From: Nocardia vermiculata NBRC 100427 | GTDB taxonomy: Bacteria; Actinomycetota; Actinomycetes; Mycobacteriales; Mycobacteriaceae | DNA: 64,000 nucleotides | Reading direction: 5' to 3' | Assembly (NCBI RefSeq): GCF_001613265.1 | Contig: NZ_BDCA01000006.1 | Location: 186,001 to 250,000, forward strand | Part shown: piece by piece, positions 35,065-43,480 of the stretch | How positions within the stretch are numbered: the first letter of the stretch is position 1 | Layout of the letters: each line of letters opens with the position of its first letter | Notes under the pieces: model-generated | Database searches by the model: none | Told to the model about the DNA's origin: nothing | Seen by the model: only the letters and a program-made list of their open reading frames with translations | Made by a program: the position numbers and the translations under genes

Positions 35065-37410
35065 TCAGTTGCGCGCCGGCTCGAGGCAGACGCCGCGCTC
35101 GACCAGTTCGTCGATCGCCGCGGTCGGGTAGCCCAGTTCTGTGAGGATGTCGCGGGTGTGCTGGCCCAGCAGCGGGCTGGGGCCGCGGACCTGTCCCGGG
35201 GTGTCCGAAAGCCGAATGGTGACACCGACTTCCCGGCACCAGCCGTATTCCGGATGATGGTGTTCGACGACCTGTCCGGTCTCGGCGAGCGTTTCGTCCC
35301 ACAGCAGTTCGGGCATCACCGGATCCTCGGCCGGGATCTCCACCGGCACCCCGGCGCGGTCCAGCAGGCCGAACGCGTCGTCGGTACTCAGCTGTGCGAA
35401 GGCATCTTCCAAGCGGGCAGCCAGCTCGGCGGAGTTGTCGACGCGTTGCTGCTCGGCACCGAACTCCTCGAGCCATTCGGGTCGACCGAGTGCGGCGGCC
35501 AGGTCCGCGAATTTCCGGTCGCCGAATACGGCGATCATCACCCAGCCGTCGGCGGTGCGATAGAGCCGGTACAGCGGCGACCACCCGGTCGTGTCGGCGT
35601 CCAGCCGATAGGGCTCGAGCGGATTGCCGTTGCCGTCGGCTGCCATCTCGGTGCGCACGAGCAGGCTCGAATGCAGCTGCGGACTTTCCAGATACTGGCC
35701 GGCCCCCGAATTCTGCCGGGCGACCAGGGCCATCAGAACGCTGACGGCGCCGAGGAATCCGTTGTACAGGTCCTCGTTACCCATCACCCGCCGGATCGGG
35801 GCGTTGCCCGCCCCGGCACCGATGAAGTTCATGCCGACGAATCCGGATTGCAGCGGCGCGAAGCTCTTCAACGAGGACTTCGGGCCGGTCGAGCCGAAAC
35901 CGGGCAGATAGGCGTAGATCAGCTTCGGGTTGATCGCACGCAGCTGTTCGTAGCCCAGGCCGATCTTCTCGGCCTTACCAGGGCGGAAGTTCACCGTGAC
36001 CACATCGACCTCGGCGACCAATGTGCGGACGACTTCCCGGCCTTCCGGTGTGCGCATATCGATGCACAGGCCGCGTTTGCCGCGTTGGGAGCATTCCCAC
36101 AGATCGCCGAGCGGGCGCATCTGATCGCCCGAGGGCGGTTCCACCTTCACGACCTCGGCGCCGAGGTCGCACAACAGTTTCGAGCCGAAGCCGGTGGCGA
36201 AGAACGAACTGAAGTCGGCGATCTTCACCCCCTCCAGCGGCCGCGCGAGACTGCGTGGCTGTGCGGGCCGCCAGGCCGGATGCGGCCGCAGTTCGCTGAT
36301 CTTCTCGTCGTGGGAACCGACCTGCGGTGCCGGTTCCGGTGTGGCGGGCGGGGTTTCGCCGAACTTCACCACGGGGCCGAGCTGGCGGACGGTGCCGTGC
36401 TCGGCGTCGGGCAGCTCGATGGTGACACCGGCATGCCGGATCTGTTCGTCGTCGAAGATCTCGTGCGGCCGCAGCACCGGCAGGCACGCGATGTCGTGCT
36501 CGGCGAACAGCGCGACCCACTCGTCCCGGGTACGGGACTTGAACGCCTGGGGCACGAGATCACGCGCGATCACCAGTTCGTCGTCGTCGAGCGGCACCGA
36601 CATCTCGGGGCCGTCGATCTGCTGCACACGGTCGCCGAACCCGAGCAGGTCCATCATTCGCTTGTAGGAGCCGGGGCCGCCGGTGTGTGGGATCAACCAG
36701 TTCCCGTCCGCACATTCGAACGGGTCGGTGATCAGGCGTTTGTTTCCGAAACCCTGCTTGGTTCCGCTGCGGGCGAGGTAGGAGATGTCTTTCTCGTTCC
36801 ACCACCAGTTCATCCCGCGGATCGCGAGCATGCCGTCCAGCAGTGAGGTGTCCACACGCTGGCCCCGCCCGGTGAGTTTGCGCGCGTGCAGTGCCGACAG
36901 CACTCCGATGACCGCCAGAAATGCGGTGCCGTAGGACACGGTGGGATGACCGAGGAAGGTCGGTCCGTCGCGATGTGCACGCTGTTCGGCCGTCATGCCG
37001 AGGCGCGCGTTGAGCAGTGCCTCGTATCCCGGCCGTCGCGACAGCGGGCCCGTCGTTCCGTAGCCGGTGAGGGTGAGGCAGATCAGTTGCGGGTACCGGG
37101 CATGCAACGTGGCGTGGTCCAGACCCTTGGCTTCGGCGCGACCCGCACCCCAGGATTCGATGAACACGTCCGCGGACGCCAGCAGCTCGTGCAGCTTCAC
37201 CTTCCCGGGATCGGTGTCGAGATCGGCTGTGACACTCCACTTTCCGCGGTCGAGCACCTTGCGCAGCGTGGCTTCGGCTCCGGGTGTGTAGCCGGGCCGC
37301 TCGATCTTGACTACTCGTGCACCGTAGTCGGCCAGCATCATGGTGGCGATACCCGCGGGCATGCCCCGGCTCGCGTCGACGACCACGAGTCCCTCGAGTG
37401 GACCAGGCAT
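35065..37410 (-). CDS. double-length (tandem-fused) CaiB-type CoA-transferase, 781 aa
   Basis: Two CaiB modules in one chain. Module 1 (residues 1 to about 390) starts PLEGLVVVDASRGMPAGIAT and contains DYGARVVKIERPG. Module 2 (from about 395) starts PLEGVKIADFSSFFATGFGS and contains LGAEVVKVEPPSGDQMRPLG and NFRPGKAEKIGLGYEQL. At the nucleophile position module 1 has PGYEALLNARLG, Glu instead of Asp, and module 2 has KSFAPLQSGFVG with no acid. So it may be a pseudo-heterodimer with an altered mechanism, or bind rather than transfer. A close paralogue is at 54116. It begins the operon with the SDR and SnoaL-like genes. Confidence 0.85.
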   Translation of the reverse strand: MPGPLEGLVVVDASRGMPAGIATMMLADYGARVVKIERPGYTPGAEATLRKVLDRGKWSVTADLDTDPGKVKLHELLASADVFIESWGAGRAEAKGLDHATLHARYPQLICLTLTGYGTTGPLSRRPGYEALLNARLGMTAEQRAHRDGPTFLGHPTVSYGTAFLAVIGVLSALHARKLTGRGQRVDTSLLDGMLAIRGMNWWWNEKDISYLARSGTKQGFGNKRLITDPFECADGNWLIPHTGGPGSYKRMMDLLGFGDRVQQIDGPEMSVPLDDDELVIARDLVPQAFKSRTRDEWVALFAEHDIACLPVLRPHEIFDDEQIRHAGVTIELPDAEHGTVRQLGPVVKFGETPPATPEPAPQVGSHDEKISELRPHPAWRPAQPRSLARPLEGVKIADFSSFFATGFGSKLLCDLGAEVVKVEPPSGDQMRPLGDLWECSQRGKRGLCIDMRTPEGREVVRTLVAEVDVVTVNFRPGKAEKIGLGYEQLRAINPKLIYAYLPGFGSTGPKSSLKSFAPLQSGFVGMNFIGAGAGNAPIRRVMGNEDLYNGFLGAVSVLMALVARQNSGAGQYLESPQLHSSLLVRTEMAADGNGNPLEPYRLDADTTGWSPLYRLYRTADGWVMIAVFGDRKFADLAAALGRPEWLEEFGAEQQRVDNSAELAARLEDAFAQLSTDDAFGLLDRAGVPVEIPAEDPVMPELLWDETLAETGQVVEHHHPEYGWCREVGVTIRLSDTPGQVRGPSPLLGQHTRDILTELGYPTAAIDELVERGVCLEPARN

Positions 37411-37565
37411 ATGCGCTCCTCACCTAGCAATTCACGAATCGATCGAGTGTGCGGACGAGTCGATATGTGTGCCGGCCTCCGGACTCGGGCGGCACCCGAA
37501 AGAGCAGCATCTCCACCGCGCGATCGAGTGATCAGCAGCAGATGGATCGCGTCTATCTATACACA

Positions 37566-37578
37566 TCAATAGCATTGA
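37566..37578. promoter_or_regulatory. palindrome upstream of GntR gene, candidate autoregulatory operator
   Basis: TCAAT-AGC-ATTGA, with outer ACAT and ATGT one base out of register, 48 bases before the regulator's start. It lies in the spacer shared with the fused CoA-transferase gene. It is only loosely like the regional palindrome. Confidence 0.45.
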
Positions 37579-37625
37579 ATGTAGGGTGTGGAGTACGCGA
37601 GCACAAGAGCCTGGGGAGAACGAAT

Positions 37626-38357
37626 ATGCCTGCTACGGAACGGCCGAAGAAGACTGCGCTACTCGTGGCACAGCGCATCGTGGAGGACATCCATCGCCGA
37701 GGTAACCAGATCGGCGATCGCCTGCCCCCGGAAAAAGCCATGCTCGAGGATTACGACGTCGGGCGCGGGACGCTCCGGGAATCGCTGCGGTTTCTCGAGC
37801 TGCAGGGCGTCATCACCTTGAAGCCCGGCCCCAGCGGTGGCCCGATCGTGCAGCAGCCCGACAGTTCGGCGTTGGCCACGTCACTGAGCCTGCTGTTGCA
37901 ATTCCAGCAGGCCCCCTTCCAGACCGTGATCGAGACCCGCGCCGCACTGGAACCCCGGATGGCACGCCTGGCCGCCGAGCGGATGCCGGAAGAGGATACG
38001 GCGAAGTTGTTCGAGATCATCGAACTCGAACAGCAGAATCTCGACGACGAAACCGGATTCCTCACCCAGACGCGTCGCTTCCACAACACCGTCGCCGACG
38101 GCTCCGGCAACCTGATCTTCGCGGCGCTGTTCACCGCACTGTTCGACATCCTCGACGGTGCTTCGGTGGGCGTCGAGTACCCGGCGCGCCAGCGGAAACT
38201 GACCGTGGAGATCCACACCGACATCGCCACAGCGATTTCCGAACACGATCTCGATCGCGCCGAGGAGCTGATGACCACCCATATGCAGGCGCTGGCCGCC
38301 TACACCCAGAAGCACTACGCCAAGGCGCTCGCGGCGCCAGTGATGTGGAAGATGTGA
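37626..38357 (+). CDS. GntR-family regulator, FadR subfamily (FCD domain)
   Basis: 243 residues. The winged helix is IGDRLPPEKAMLEDYDVGRG with TLRESLRFLELQGVITLKPG and PSGGPIV. The FCD ligand domain has RRFHNTVADGSGN, VEIHTDIATAISEHD and LMTTHMQALAAY, whose His residues are the usual metal ligands for sensing a carboxylate or acyl ligand. GGGGAGA precedes the ATG. It is the only catabolic-type regulator between 18 and 63 kb and is placed mid-cluster, so it is the best candidate for regional control. It is followed immediately by the DUF35 gene (one base apart). Confidence 0.9.
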   Translation: MPATERPKKTALLVAQRIVEDIHRRGNQIGDRLPPEKAMLEDYDVGRGTLRESLRFLELQGVITLKPGPSGGPIVQQPDSSALATSLSLLLQFQQAPFQTVIETRAALEPRMARLAAERMPEEDTAKLFEIIELEQQNLDDETGFLTQTRRFHNTVADGSGNLIFAALFTALFDILDGASVGVEYPARQRKLTVEIHTDIATAISEHDLDRAEELMTTHMQALAAYTQKHYAKALAAPVMWKM

Positions 38358-38358
38358 C

Positions 38359-38778
38359 ATGACGACAGCAATCCGCCCGGTCCCGTTCCCCGACGATGTG
38401 ACCGAGGAATTCTGGGACAGCGTCCGCGCCCACCGGCTCAGCATTCAACGCTGTGCCGCCTGCCGGCGGTTCAACCACGCACCGAGCCTGACCTGCCCGG
38501 CGTGCGGGAGCGAGGATCTGACCTTCGAGCCGGTGTCCGGACGCGGCACCGTCTACAGCTACACGGTGCTCGAGGATCCTCCCGGCCCCGGGTTCGCCGA
38601 GCTGGTCCCGCTCGTGGTCGTGATCGTCGAACTCGTCGAGCAGCCGGGGCTGCTACTGGTGGCCGATCTGCTCGGCGCCGGGCCGGATGCGGTGCGCATC
38701 GGTGCCGCGGTGGCAGTGGACTTCGAAGAGATCTCCGAGGACTGCGTGCTCCCGCAGTTCCGGCTGACGGAAGCGTGA
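38359..38778 (+). CDS. DUF35 OB-fold protein with zinc ribbon (thiolase partner)
   Basis: 139 residues. The rubredoxin-like zinc ribbon is RCAACRRFNHAPSLTCPACG (C32, C35, C46, C49), then an OB fold with TFEPVSGRGTVYSYTVLED and DFEEISEDCVLPQFRL. DUF35 proteins bind acyl-CoA and form complexes with lipid-transfer thiolase-like proteins; the next gene is one. Known pairs such as Ltp2-ChsH2 act as retro-aldolases on side-chain CoA esters in steroid breakdown, so an aldolase role is possible here. Confidence 0.88.
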   Translation: MTTAIRPVPFPDDVTEEFWDSVRAHRLSIQRCAACRRFNHAPSLTCPACGSEDLTFEPVSGRGTVYSYTVLEDPPGPGFAELVPLVVVIVELVEQPGLLLVADLLGAGPDAVRIGAAVAVDFEEISEDCVLPQFRLTEA

Positions 38779-38786
38779 GAAGACAG

Positions 38787-39974
38787 ATGTGGGAACTCCG
38801 TGACAAGGTCGCCGTCGCCGGCGTCGGATACAGCGAACTGGGCCGGCGGCTGCCACGCACGCTGGCCGCACTCACCGTCGAAGCGTGCGATCGCGCACTC
38901 GCGGATGCGGGCCTGACCCGTGCGGACGTCGACGGCATCGCCACCTCCCCCTCGATGCCTCGCTACGGCGGAACCAAGGGAACCGGCGAGGGGATCGACG
39001 TCGTCACCCCCTACTACCTGCCGCAACTGCTCGGCATCCGGCCGCAGATCACCTGGACCGGCTCCACCAACGGCATGGTGACCCAGAGTGTCATGGACGC
39101 CGCCATGGCGATCCACTCCGGAGTGTGCACGCACGCACTGGTCTACCGGTCGCTGCACGTGCCCAAGGGGCGCTACGTCAACTACGACAGCAGCATCGCC
39201 GCGGGCCCGGACCAGTTCCAGGCGCCGTTCGGTTTCAGCATGCCCCCGGCGTGGGCGGCGACGGTCCTGCGCCGATATCTCGATCTGAACGGGCTCACTC
39301 GCGCCGATCTGGCCCCGTACGCGGTCGCGAACCGGGACAACGCACAGAAGAATCCGCACGCGTACTGGCGTGGAAAGCCGCTGAGCACAGCCGATTATCT
39401 GAATGCCCGGATGATCGCCGATCCGATGTCCATCCTGGACTGCGATATCCCGGTCGACGGCTCGGTCGCGTTGCTGCTCACCTCTACCGAACGCGCACGC
39501 GATCTGCGGCAGCCGCCCGCACTGCTCACCGGCTTCGCCGCCGGCACGCACACCGCCCCGACCGGCGCGGTGATGACCCTCGAAGATCTCGTCGAGGGCT
39601 CCGAGCAGATCGCGCGCACCCTGTGGCACACCAGCGGTCTCGGCCCGTCCGATATCGACAACGCCCAGTTGTACGACGGATTCAGTGTTTTCGTGCACAC
39701 CTGGCTGGAAGGTATGGGGTTCGTCGGACGCGGTGAGGCGGTGCCGTTCACTCGCGAGGGCCACACGGCACTGACCGGCAAGCTACCGGTCAACACCGGT
39801 GGCGGCGCCCTGGGTGAGGGCCGCCTGCACGGGATGACCCATCTCGCGGAGGCGGTGCTGCAGGTCACCGGCCGTGGTGGTGAGCGTCAGGTCCCCGATG
39901 CCGCGCGCGCACTGGTGACCGTCTCCAACGGCCTGGCCAAATCCACCGCATTCGTCTTCAGCCGGGATCGCTGA
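38787..39974 (+). CDS. thiolase-fold lipid-transfer protein (Ltp2-like), DUF35 partner
   Basis: 395 residues of thiolase superfamily. KVAVAGVGYSELGRRLPRTL starts the fold. At the nucleophile place the sequence is TWTGSTNGMVTQSVMDA, with no Cys, as in Ltp2-type aldolases rather than true thiolases. LYDGFSVFVHTWLEGMGF and LPVNTGGGALGEGRLHGMTH (with the conserved His and Gly-rich loop) follow. With the DUF35 subunit it probably cleaves a beta-hydroxyacyl-CoA carbon-carbon bond. It ends before a strong hairpin. Confidence 0.85.
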   Translation: MWELRDKVAVAGVGYSELGRRLPRTLAALTVEACDRALADAGLTRADVDGIATSPSMPRYGGTKGTGEGIDVVTPYYLPQLLGIRPQITWTGSTNGMVTQSVMDAAMAIHSGVCTHALVYRSLHVPKGRYVNYDSSIAAGPDQFQAPFGFSMPPAWAATVLRRYLDLNGLTRADLAPYAVANRDNAQKNPHAYWRGKPLSTADYLNARMIADPMSILDCDIPVDGSVALLLTSTERARDLRQPPALLTGFAAGTHTAPTGAVMTLEDLVEGSEQIARTLWHTSGLGPSDIDNAQLYDGFSVFVHTWLEGMGFVGRGEAVPFTREGHTALTGKLPVNTGGGALGEGRLHGMTHLAEAVLQVTGRGGERQVPDAARALVTVSNGLAKSTAFVFSRDR

Positions 39975-40001
39975 CCCGGATCTCCGGTCGGACCACACAG
40001 A

Positions 40002-40042
40002 GAGCCGCCCGGTGACCGATCTTCTCGGTCACCGGGCGGCTC
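40002..40042. terminator. 18-bp perfect hairpin between convergent genes
   Basis: 40002-40019 pairs perfectly with 40025-40042 around the loop TCTTC. It lies 27 bases after the Ltp2-like stop and 38 before the SDR stop on the other strand. It is a bidirectional terminator by position. Confidence 0.8.
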
Positions 40043-40080
40043 GTCTCCTCGACCGGTCGAGCCGGCCCGCGCGCAGCTAC

Positions 40081-40857
40081 CTACCGGCCCGCGAATTTTC
40101 CCTTGGCGAAGCTCGCCGGACCGGGCGCATTCGTATAGCCCGCATCGGCGAACAGTTCGGTGCCGGTGACGAATGCCGAATCCGCACCGGCCAGGAACGA
40201 GACCGCTCCGGCGATATCGGACGGTTGCCCCGGGCGGCCGACCAACGGACTGGGAGCCATCGTGCGGGCCGTCGCTTCCAGATCGGCCGGGTCGTCGGCG
40301 AGCACGGCCGCCGTCATGGCCGACACGATCGCTCCCGGAACCACCGAGTTCACGCGAATGCCGTAATCACGCACCTCGGCGGCGACGGCACGCACCAGGC
40401 CCGCGACACCGGCCTTGGTCGCGCTGTACACATGCGGACCGACACCGCCGACCACCCCGCCCGGGCTGGACGTGACGATGATCGAGCCCCGGCCGCGCGG
40501 CCGCATCACCCGCACCGCATGCTTCAGGCACAGCAGGGTGCCGCGCAGATTGACCGCGATCGTCCGGTCGGCCTCGGCGGTGTCGGTCTGCTCGATCGGT
40601 CCCAGCGCACCGAAAACGCCGGCGTTGGCGAAGAACACCTCGAGTGATCCGGCGCGGTCAACCAGCGCCTGGATGTCCGCCTCGCACGTCACATCGGTGC
40701 GGACGAACTCGCCGCCGATGCGCTCGGCGAGTGCGCGCCCGGGCTCGTCGGCCACGTCCGCAACCAGGACGTGGAATCCGTCGGTGGCCAGCCGCTCGGC
40801 GCAGGCCGCGCCGATGCCGCTCGCCCCGCCGGTCACGATCGCAACCCGTTCACTCAT
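40081..40857 (-). CDS. SDR family oxidoreductase
   Basis: 258 residues. IVTGGASGIGAACAERLATD is the cofactor site, ANAGVFGALGP the NAG motif, TSSPGG the Ser region, YSATKAG the YxxxK and VPGAIVSAMTAAVLADDPAD the substrate loop. The C-terminus is longer than usual (GYTNAPGPASFAKGKFAGR). It is last in an operon of five from 44631, and its start overlaps the stop of the alcohol dehydrogenase gene by eight bases. Confidence 0.9.
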   Translation of the reverse strand: MSERVAIVTGGASGIGAACAERLATDGFHVLVADVADEPGRALAERIGGEFVRTDVTCEADIQALVDRAGSLEVFFANAGVFGALGPIEQTDTAEADRTIAVNLRGTLLCLKHAVRVMRPRGRGSIIVTSSPGGVVGGVGPHVYSATKAGVAGLVRAVAAEVRDYGIRVNSVVPGAIVSAMTAAVLADDPADLEATARTMAPSPLVGRPGQPSDIAGAVSFLAGADSAFVTGTELFADAGYTNAPGPASFAKGKFAGR

Positions 40858-41794
40858 AGACGGCCACCAGGCGTCCTTCGACCTCGCCGCGGTGCAGTCG
40901 TTCCAGTGCGTCCGGAATGTCGTCGAAGGTGATGGGCACGATCAGCGGATTCAACTCTCCCGCGGCGAACAGGTCGTAGACCGCGGCGATGTCCTCCACC
41001 GAACCGCTGCGCGACCCGATGAGGGTGACCTGTTTGAAGATCAACGAGCCGGTCGAGATCTCGGCGGCCAGCCGGCCCATCCCGACCTGCACCACGGTGC
41101 CGAATTCACGCACTGTTTCGATCGCCGCGGCCGTGGTGGTGCCGAACCCGGCGAAATCGACGATCAGATCGAGCTTCTCCGCGGTGAAATCGGTGATGTC
41201 GTCGGAGACCGCTTGTGCGCCGAGGTCTTTCGCCGCCTGCCACAGGGCCGGCTTCTTCTCCGCGACGAAGACCGTGGCCCCCAGCACGACAGCGATACGG
41301 GCCGCCATCTGCCCGAGCCCACCGAGGCCGATGATGCCGACCTTGTCGCCCCTGCGCACCCCGCCGCGGCGCACCAGTGCCCGGTACGCGGCGCGCCCCG
41401 CGTCGGTGCCGAGCGCGGCCTGCTCGAAGCCGACCCCCTCGGGCACCCGGACCAGATCCTCCGGCAGGGCGGTGCAGCGGAACGAATAGCCGCCGTCACG
41501 TCCCAGACCGGGACGGGTTCGTCCCGCCGGGAAGACACCGACCCGGTCACCGACGGCGAAATCCTCGACCGCGGGACCCACTTCGGCGATCACGCCCGCG
41601 AGTTCGTGTCCCAGGGTCAACGGGAAGGGGCCGATCCGCTCGGTCCACTGCGGATCGTGCAGGATGCCGACGTCGGTGTGGCACAACCCGGCCGCCTTGA
41701 TCTCGATCAATACCTCGTCGTCGGCGGGGCGGGGTTCCGGCAGATCCCGGAGCACCAGCGGATCCCCCGCACGTTCGAACTGCCATGCCCTCAT
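40850..41794 (-). CDS. zinc-dependent alcohol dehydrogenase (MDR superfamily)
   Basis: 314 residues. GLCHTDVGILHD (C38, catalytic zinc) and PLTLGHELAGVIAEVG (H63, E64) mark an active medium-chain dehydrogenase. The structural-zinc loop with four Cys is missing, as in smaller family members. KVGIIGLGGLGQMAARIAVV is the NAD(P) site, with VAEKK behind it. The ATG at 41794 is preceded by GAAGAGG. It oxidises an alcohol in the CoA pathway or reduces an aldehyde product; it follows the thiolase by 14 bases. Confidence 0.9.
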   Translation of the reverse strand: MRAWQFERAGDPLVLRDLPEPRPADDEVLIEIKAAGLCHTDVGILHDPQWTERIGPFPLTLGHELAGVIAEVGPAVEDFAVGDRVGVFPAGRTRPGLGRDGGYSFRCTALPEDLVRVPEGVGFEQAALGTDAGRAAYRALVRRGGVRRGDKVGIIGLGGLGQMAARIAVVLGATVFVAEKKPALWQAAKDLGAQAVSDDITDFTAEKLDLIVDFAGFGTTTAAAIETVREFGTVVQVGMGRLAAEISTGSLIFKQVTLIGSRSGSVEDIAAVYDLFAAGELNPLIVPITFDDIPDALERLHRGEVEGRLVAVYE

Positions 41795-41808
41795 AGCCAC
41801 CTCTTCTC

Positions 41809-43005
41809 TCAGGCCGCGGTGACCGCGGCCGCCATGCCTTGTCCGCCGCCGATACACATGGACACCAGGGCGCGATGTGCGTCACGACGCTGCAATTCGT
41901 GCAGTGCGGTGGTGAGCATGCGTACGCCCGTGGCACCGATCGGATGCCCCAGCGAGATGCCGGATCCGTTGACGTTCAAGCGGTCCCGGTCGTCCCATCC
42001 CCAGCCACGCAGTACGCCGAGGACCTGGCAGGCGAAGGCCTCGTTGAGTTCGACCAGATCGATGTCGTCGAAACCGAGTCCGGTGCGGGCGAACAGCTTC
42101 TCGACCGCCGGCACCGGGCCCAGGCCCATGAGTGCGGGATCGCAGCCGGCCGCGGTCCAGCCTTCCAGGTATCCGATCGGCTCCAGACCCAGCTCTTGCA
42201 GACGATCCTCGGCGACCACGAGTACCGCGGCGGCGGCGTCGTTCTGCTGACTGGCGTTACCCGCGGTCACCACACCACCGGGTGTGACCGTGCGCAGCTT
42301 CGCGAGGGATTCGGTGGTGCTGTCCGGCCGGATCCCCTCGTCCCGGGCGAACATCGTCACGTTGCCCTTGCGGTCGGTGAGCTCGACCGGCACCACCTCG
42401 GCGTCGAAACGGCCCGACTCCCAGGCGGCATGTGCACGGGAATGACTTTCCGCGGCAAGCTGATCGGAATCGGCACGGGTGATCCCGTACTTCTTCGCGA
42501 CATTTTCCGCGGTCTCGATCATCCCGCTGATCCGGCCGAACCGCCATTCCGGCTGCGAGCGTTCCCGGCCACGATCGAGTCGATCGAACAACTGCAGACC
42601 ACCGGATCGGGTGCCCCAGCGGGCACCGGTCGTGTAGTGCTCGATGGTGCTCATCGATTCGACACCGCCGGCGACGACCACATCGGCCGCACCGGTCTGC
42701 ACCATCATGGCCGCCGTCACGACCGCCTGCAGCCCGGTGCCGCAGCGGCGGTCGGTCTGCAGTCCGGCCACCGAGATCGGCAGGCCGGCGTCGAGGGCGG
42801 CCCAGCGGCCGATACACGGCGCCTCCGAATTGGCGTAGGACTGCCCCATCGCCACGTCGTCGATCCGATCGGGGTCGATACCGGAGCGTTCGACGACCGC
42901 ACGCAGGACGGTGGTCGCCAGGGTCACCGCCGGCACTTCCTTCAGCGCACCCCCGAACCGGCCGACCGCGGTGCGGACCGGGGCCACCAATGCTGCACGT
43001 TTCAT
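41809..43005 (-). CDS. acetyl-CoA C-acyltransferase (thiolase)
   Basis: 398 residues. All three active sites are present: nucleophile QTDRRCGTGLQAV (C88), LNVNGSGISLGHPIGATGVR (His), and VSMCIGGGQGMAA (second Cys). It cleaves a 3-oxoacyl-CoA with CoA. GAGGAG precedes the ATG at 43005. It stands between the MaoC hydratase and the dehydrogenase genes, so acyl-CoA dehydrogenase, hydratase, thiolase and two dehydrogenases form one beta-oxidation operon. Confidence 0.93.
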   Translation of the reverse strand: MKRAALVAPVRTAVGRFGGALKEVPAVTLATTVLRAVVERSGIDPDRIDDVAMGQSYANSEAPCIGRWAALDAGLPISVAGLQTDRRCGTGLQAVVTAAMMVQTGAADVVVAGGVESMSTIEHYTTGARWGTRSGGLQLFDRLDRGRERSQPEWRFGRISGMIETAENVAKKYGITRADSDQLAAESHSRAHAAWESGRFDAEVVPVELTDRKGNVTMFARDEGIRPDSTTESLAKLRTVTPGGVVTAGNASQQNDAAAAVLVVAEDRLQELGLEPIGYLEGWTAAGCDPALMGLGPVPAVEKLFARTGLGFDDIDLVELNEAFACQVLGVLRGWGWDDRDRLNVNGSGISLGHPIGATGVRMLTTALHELQRRDAHRALVSMCIGGGQGMAAAVTAA

Positions 43006-43018
43006 CACACTTCGCTCC

Positions 43019-43480
43019 TCAGCCGACCAGTACGCGGATGGTCTCGGCGACGAGCGCCGGACGTTCACCGCCCTCGATCTCGATGACATAGGCGGTGACC
43101 AGATTCGCGCCCTTCGGGGTGCGTTCCAGCGCTTGGATCCGGGCACCGCACCGGATCCTGGACCCCACCGGGACCGGCGCCAGAAAGCGAATCTTGTTGG
43201 TGCCGTAGTTGATTTTCATGCGTACGCCGTCGATGTCGAAGATTTCGGCGCCGAGTGCGGGCAGCAGCGACAACGTCAGATATCCGTGCGCGATGGTACC
43301 CCCGAAATCGGTCGCGGCCGCACGCTCGGGATCGACATGGATCCACTGCCGGTCATCGGTCGCGTCGGCGAAGGCGTCGACGCGCTCCTGAGTCACCTCG
43401 AGCCAGCCGCTGTAGCCCAGATGCTCGCCGACGGCGGCGGCGACCTCGTCGATGCCGTGAAAGATCTGTGCCCCCATCAC
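43019..43480 (-). CDS. MaoC-family (R)-enoyl-CoA hydratase
   Basis: A 153-residue single hotdog domain. The hydratase motif FADATDDRQWIHVDPERA (catalytic Asp and His) and GTIAHGYLTLSLLP are complete, as in (R)-specific 2-enoyl-CoA hydratases. RFLAPVPVGSRIRCGARIQ is the usual closing strand. The ATG at 43480 overlaps the dehydrogenase stop (ATGA), so the dehydrogenase and hydratase are made together and work in succession. Confidence 0.9.
   Translation of the reverse strand: MMGAQIFHGIDEVAAAVGEHLGYSGWLEVTQERVDAFADATDDRQWIHVDPERAAATDFGGTIAHGYLTLSLLPALGAEIFDIDGVRMKINYGTNKIRFLAPVPVGSRIRCGARIQALERTPKGANLVTAYVIEIEGGERPALVAETIRVLVG

Noticed and set aside
34513..36846. 777-codon plus-strand open frame opposite the fused CoA-transferase
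   Set aside because: Composition and lack of motifs show it is the complement of a real CaiB fusion on the minus strand.
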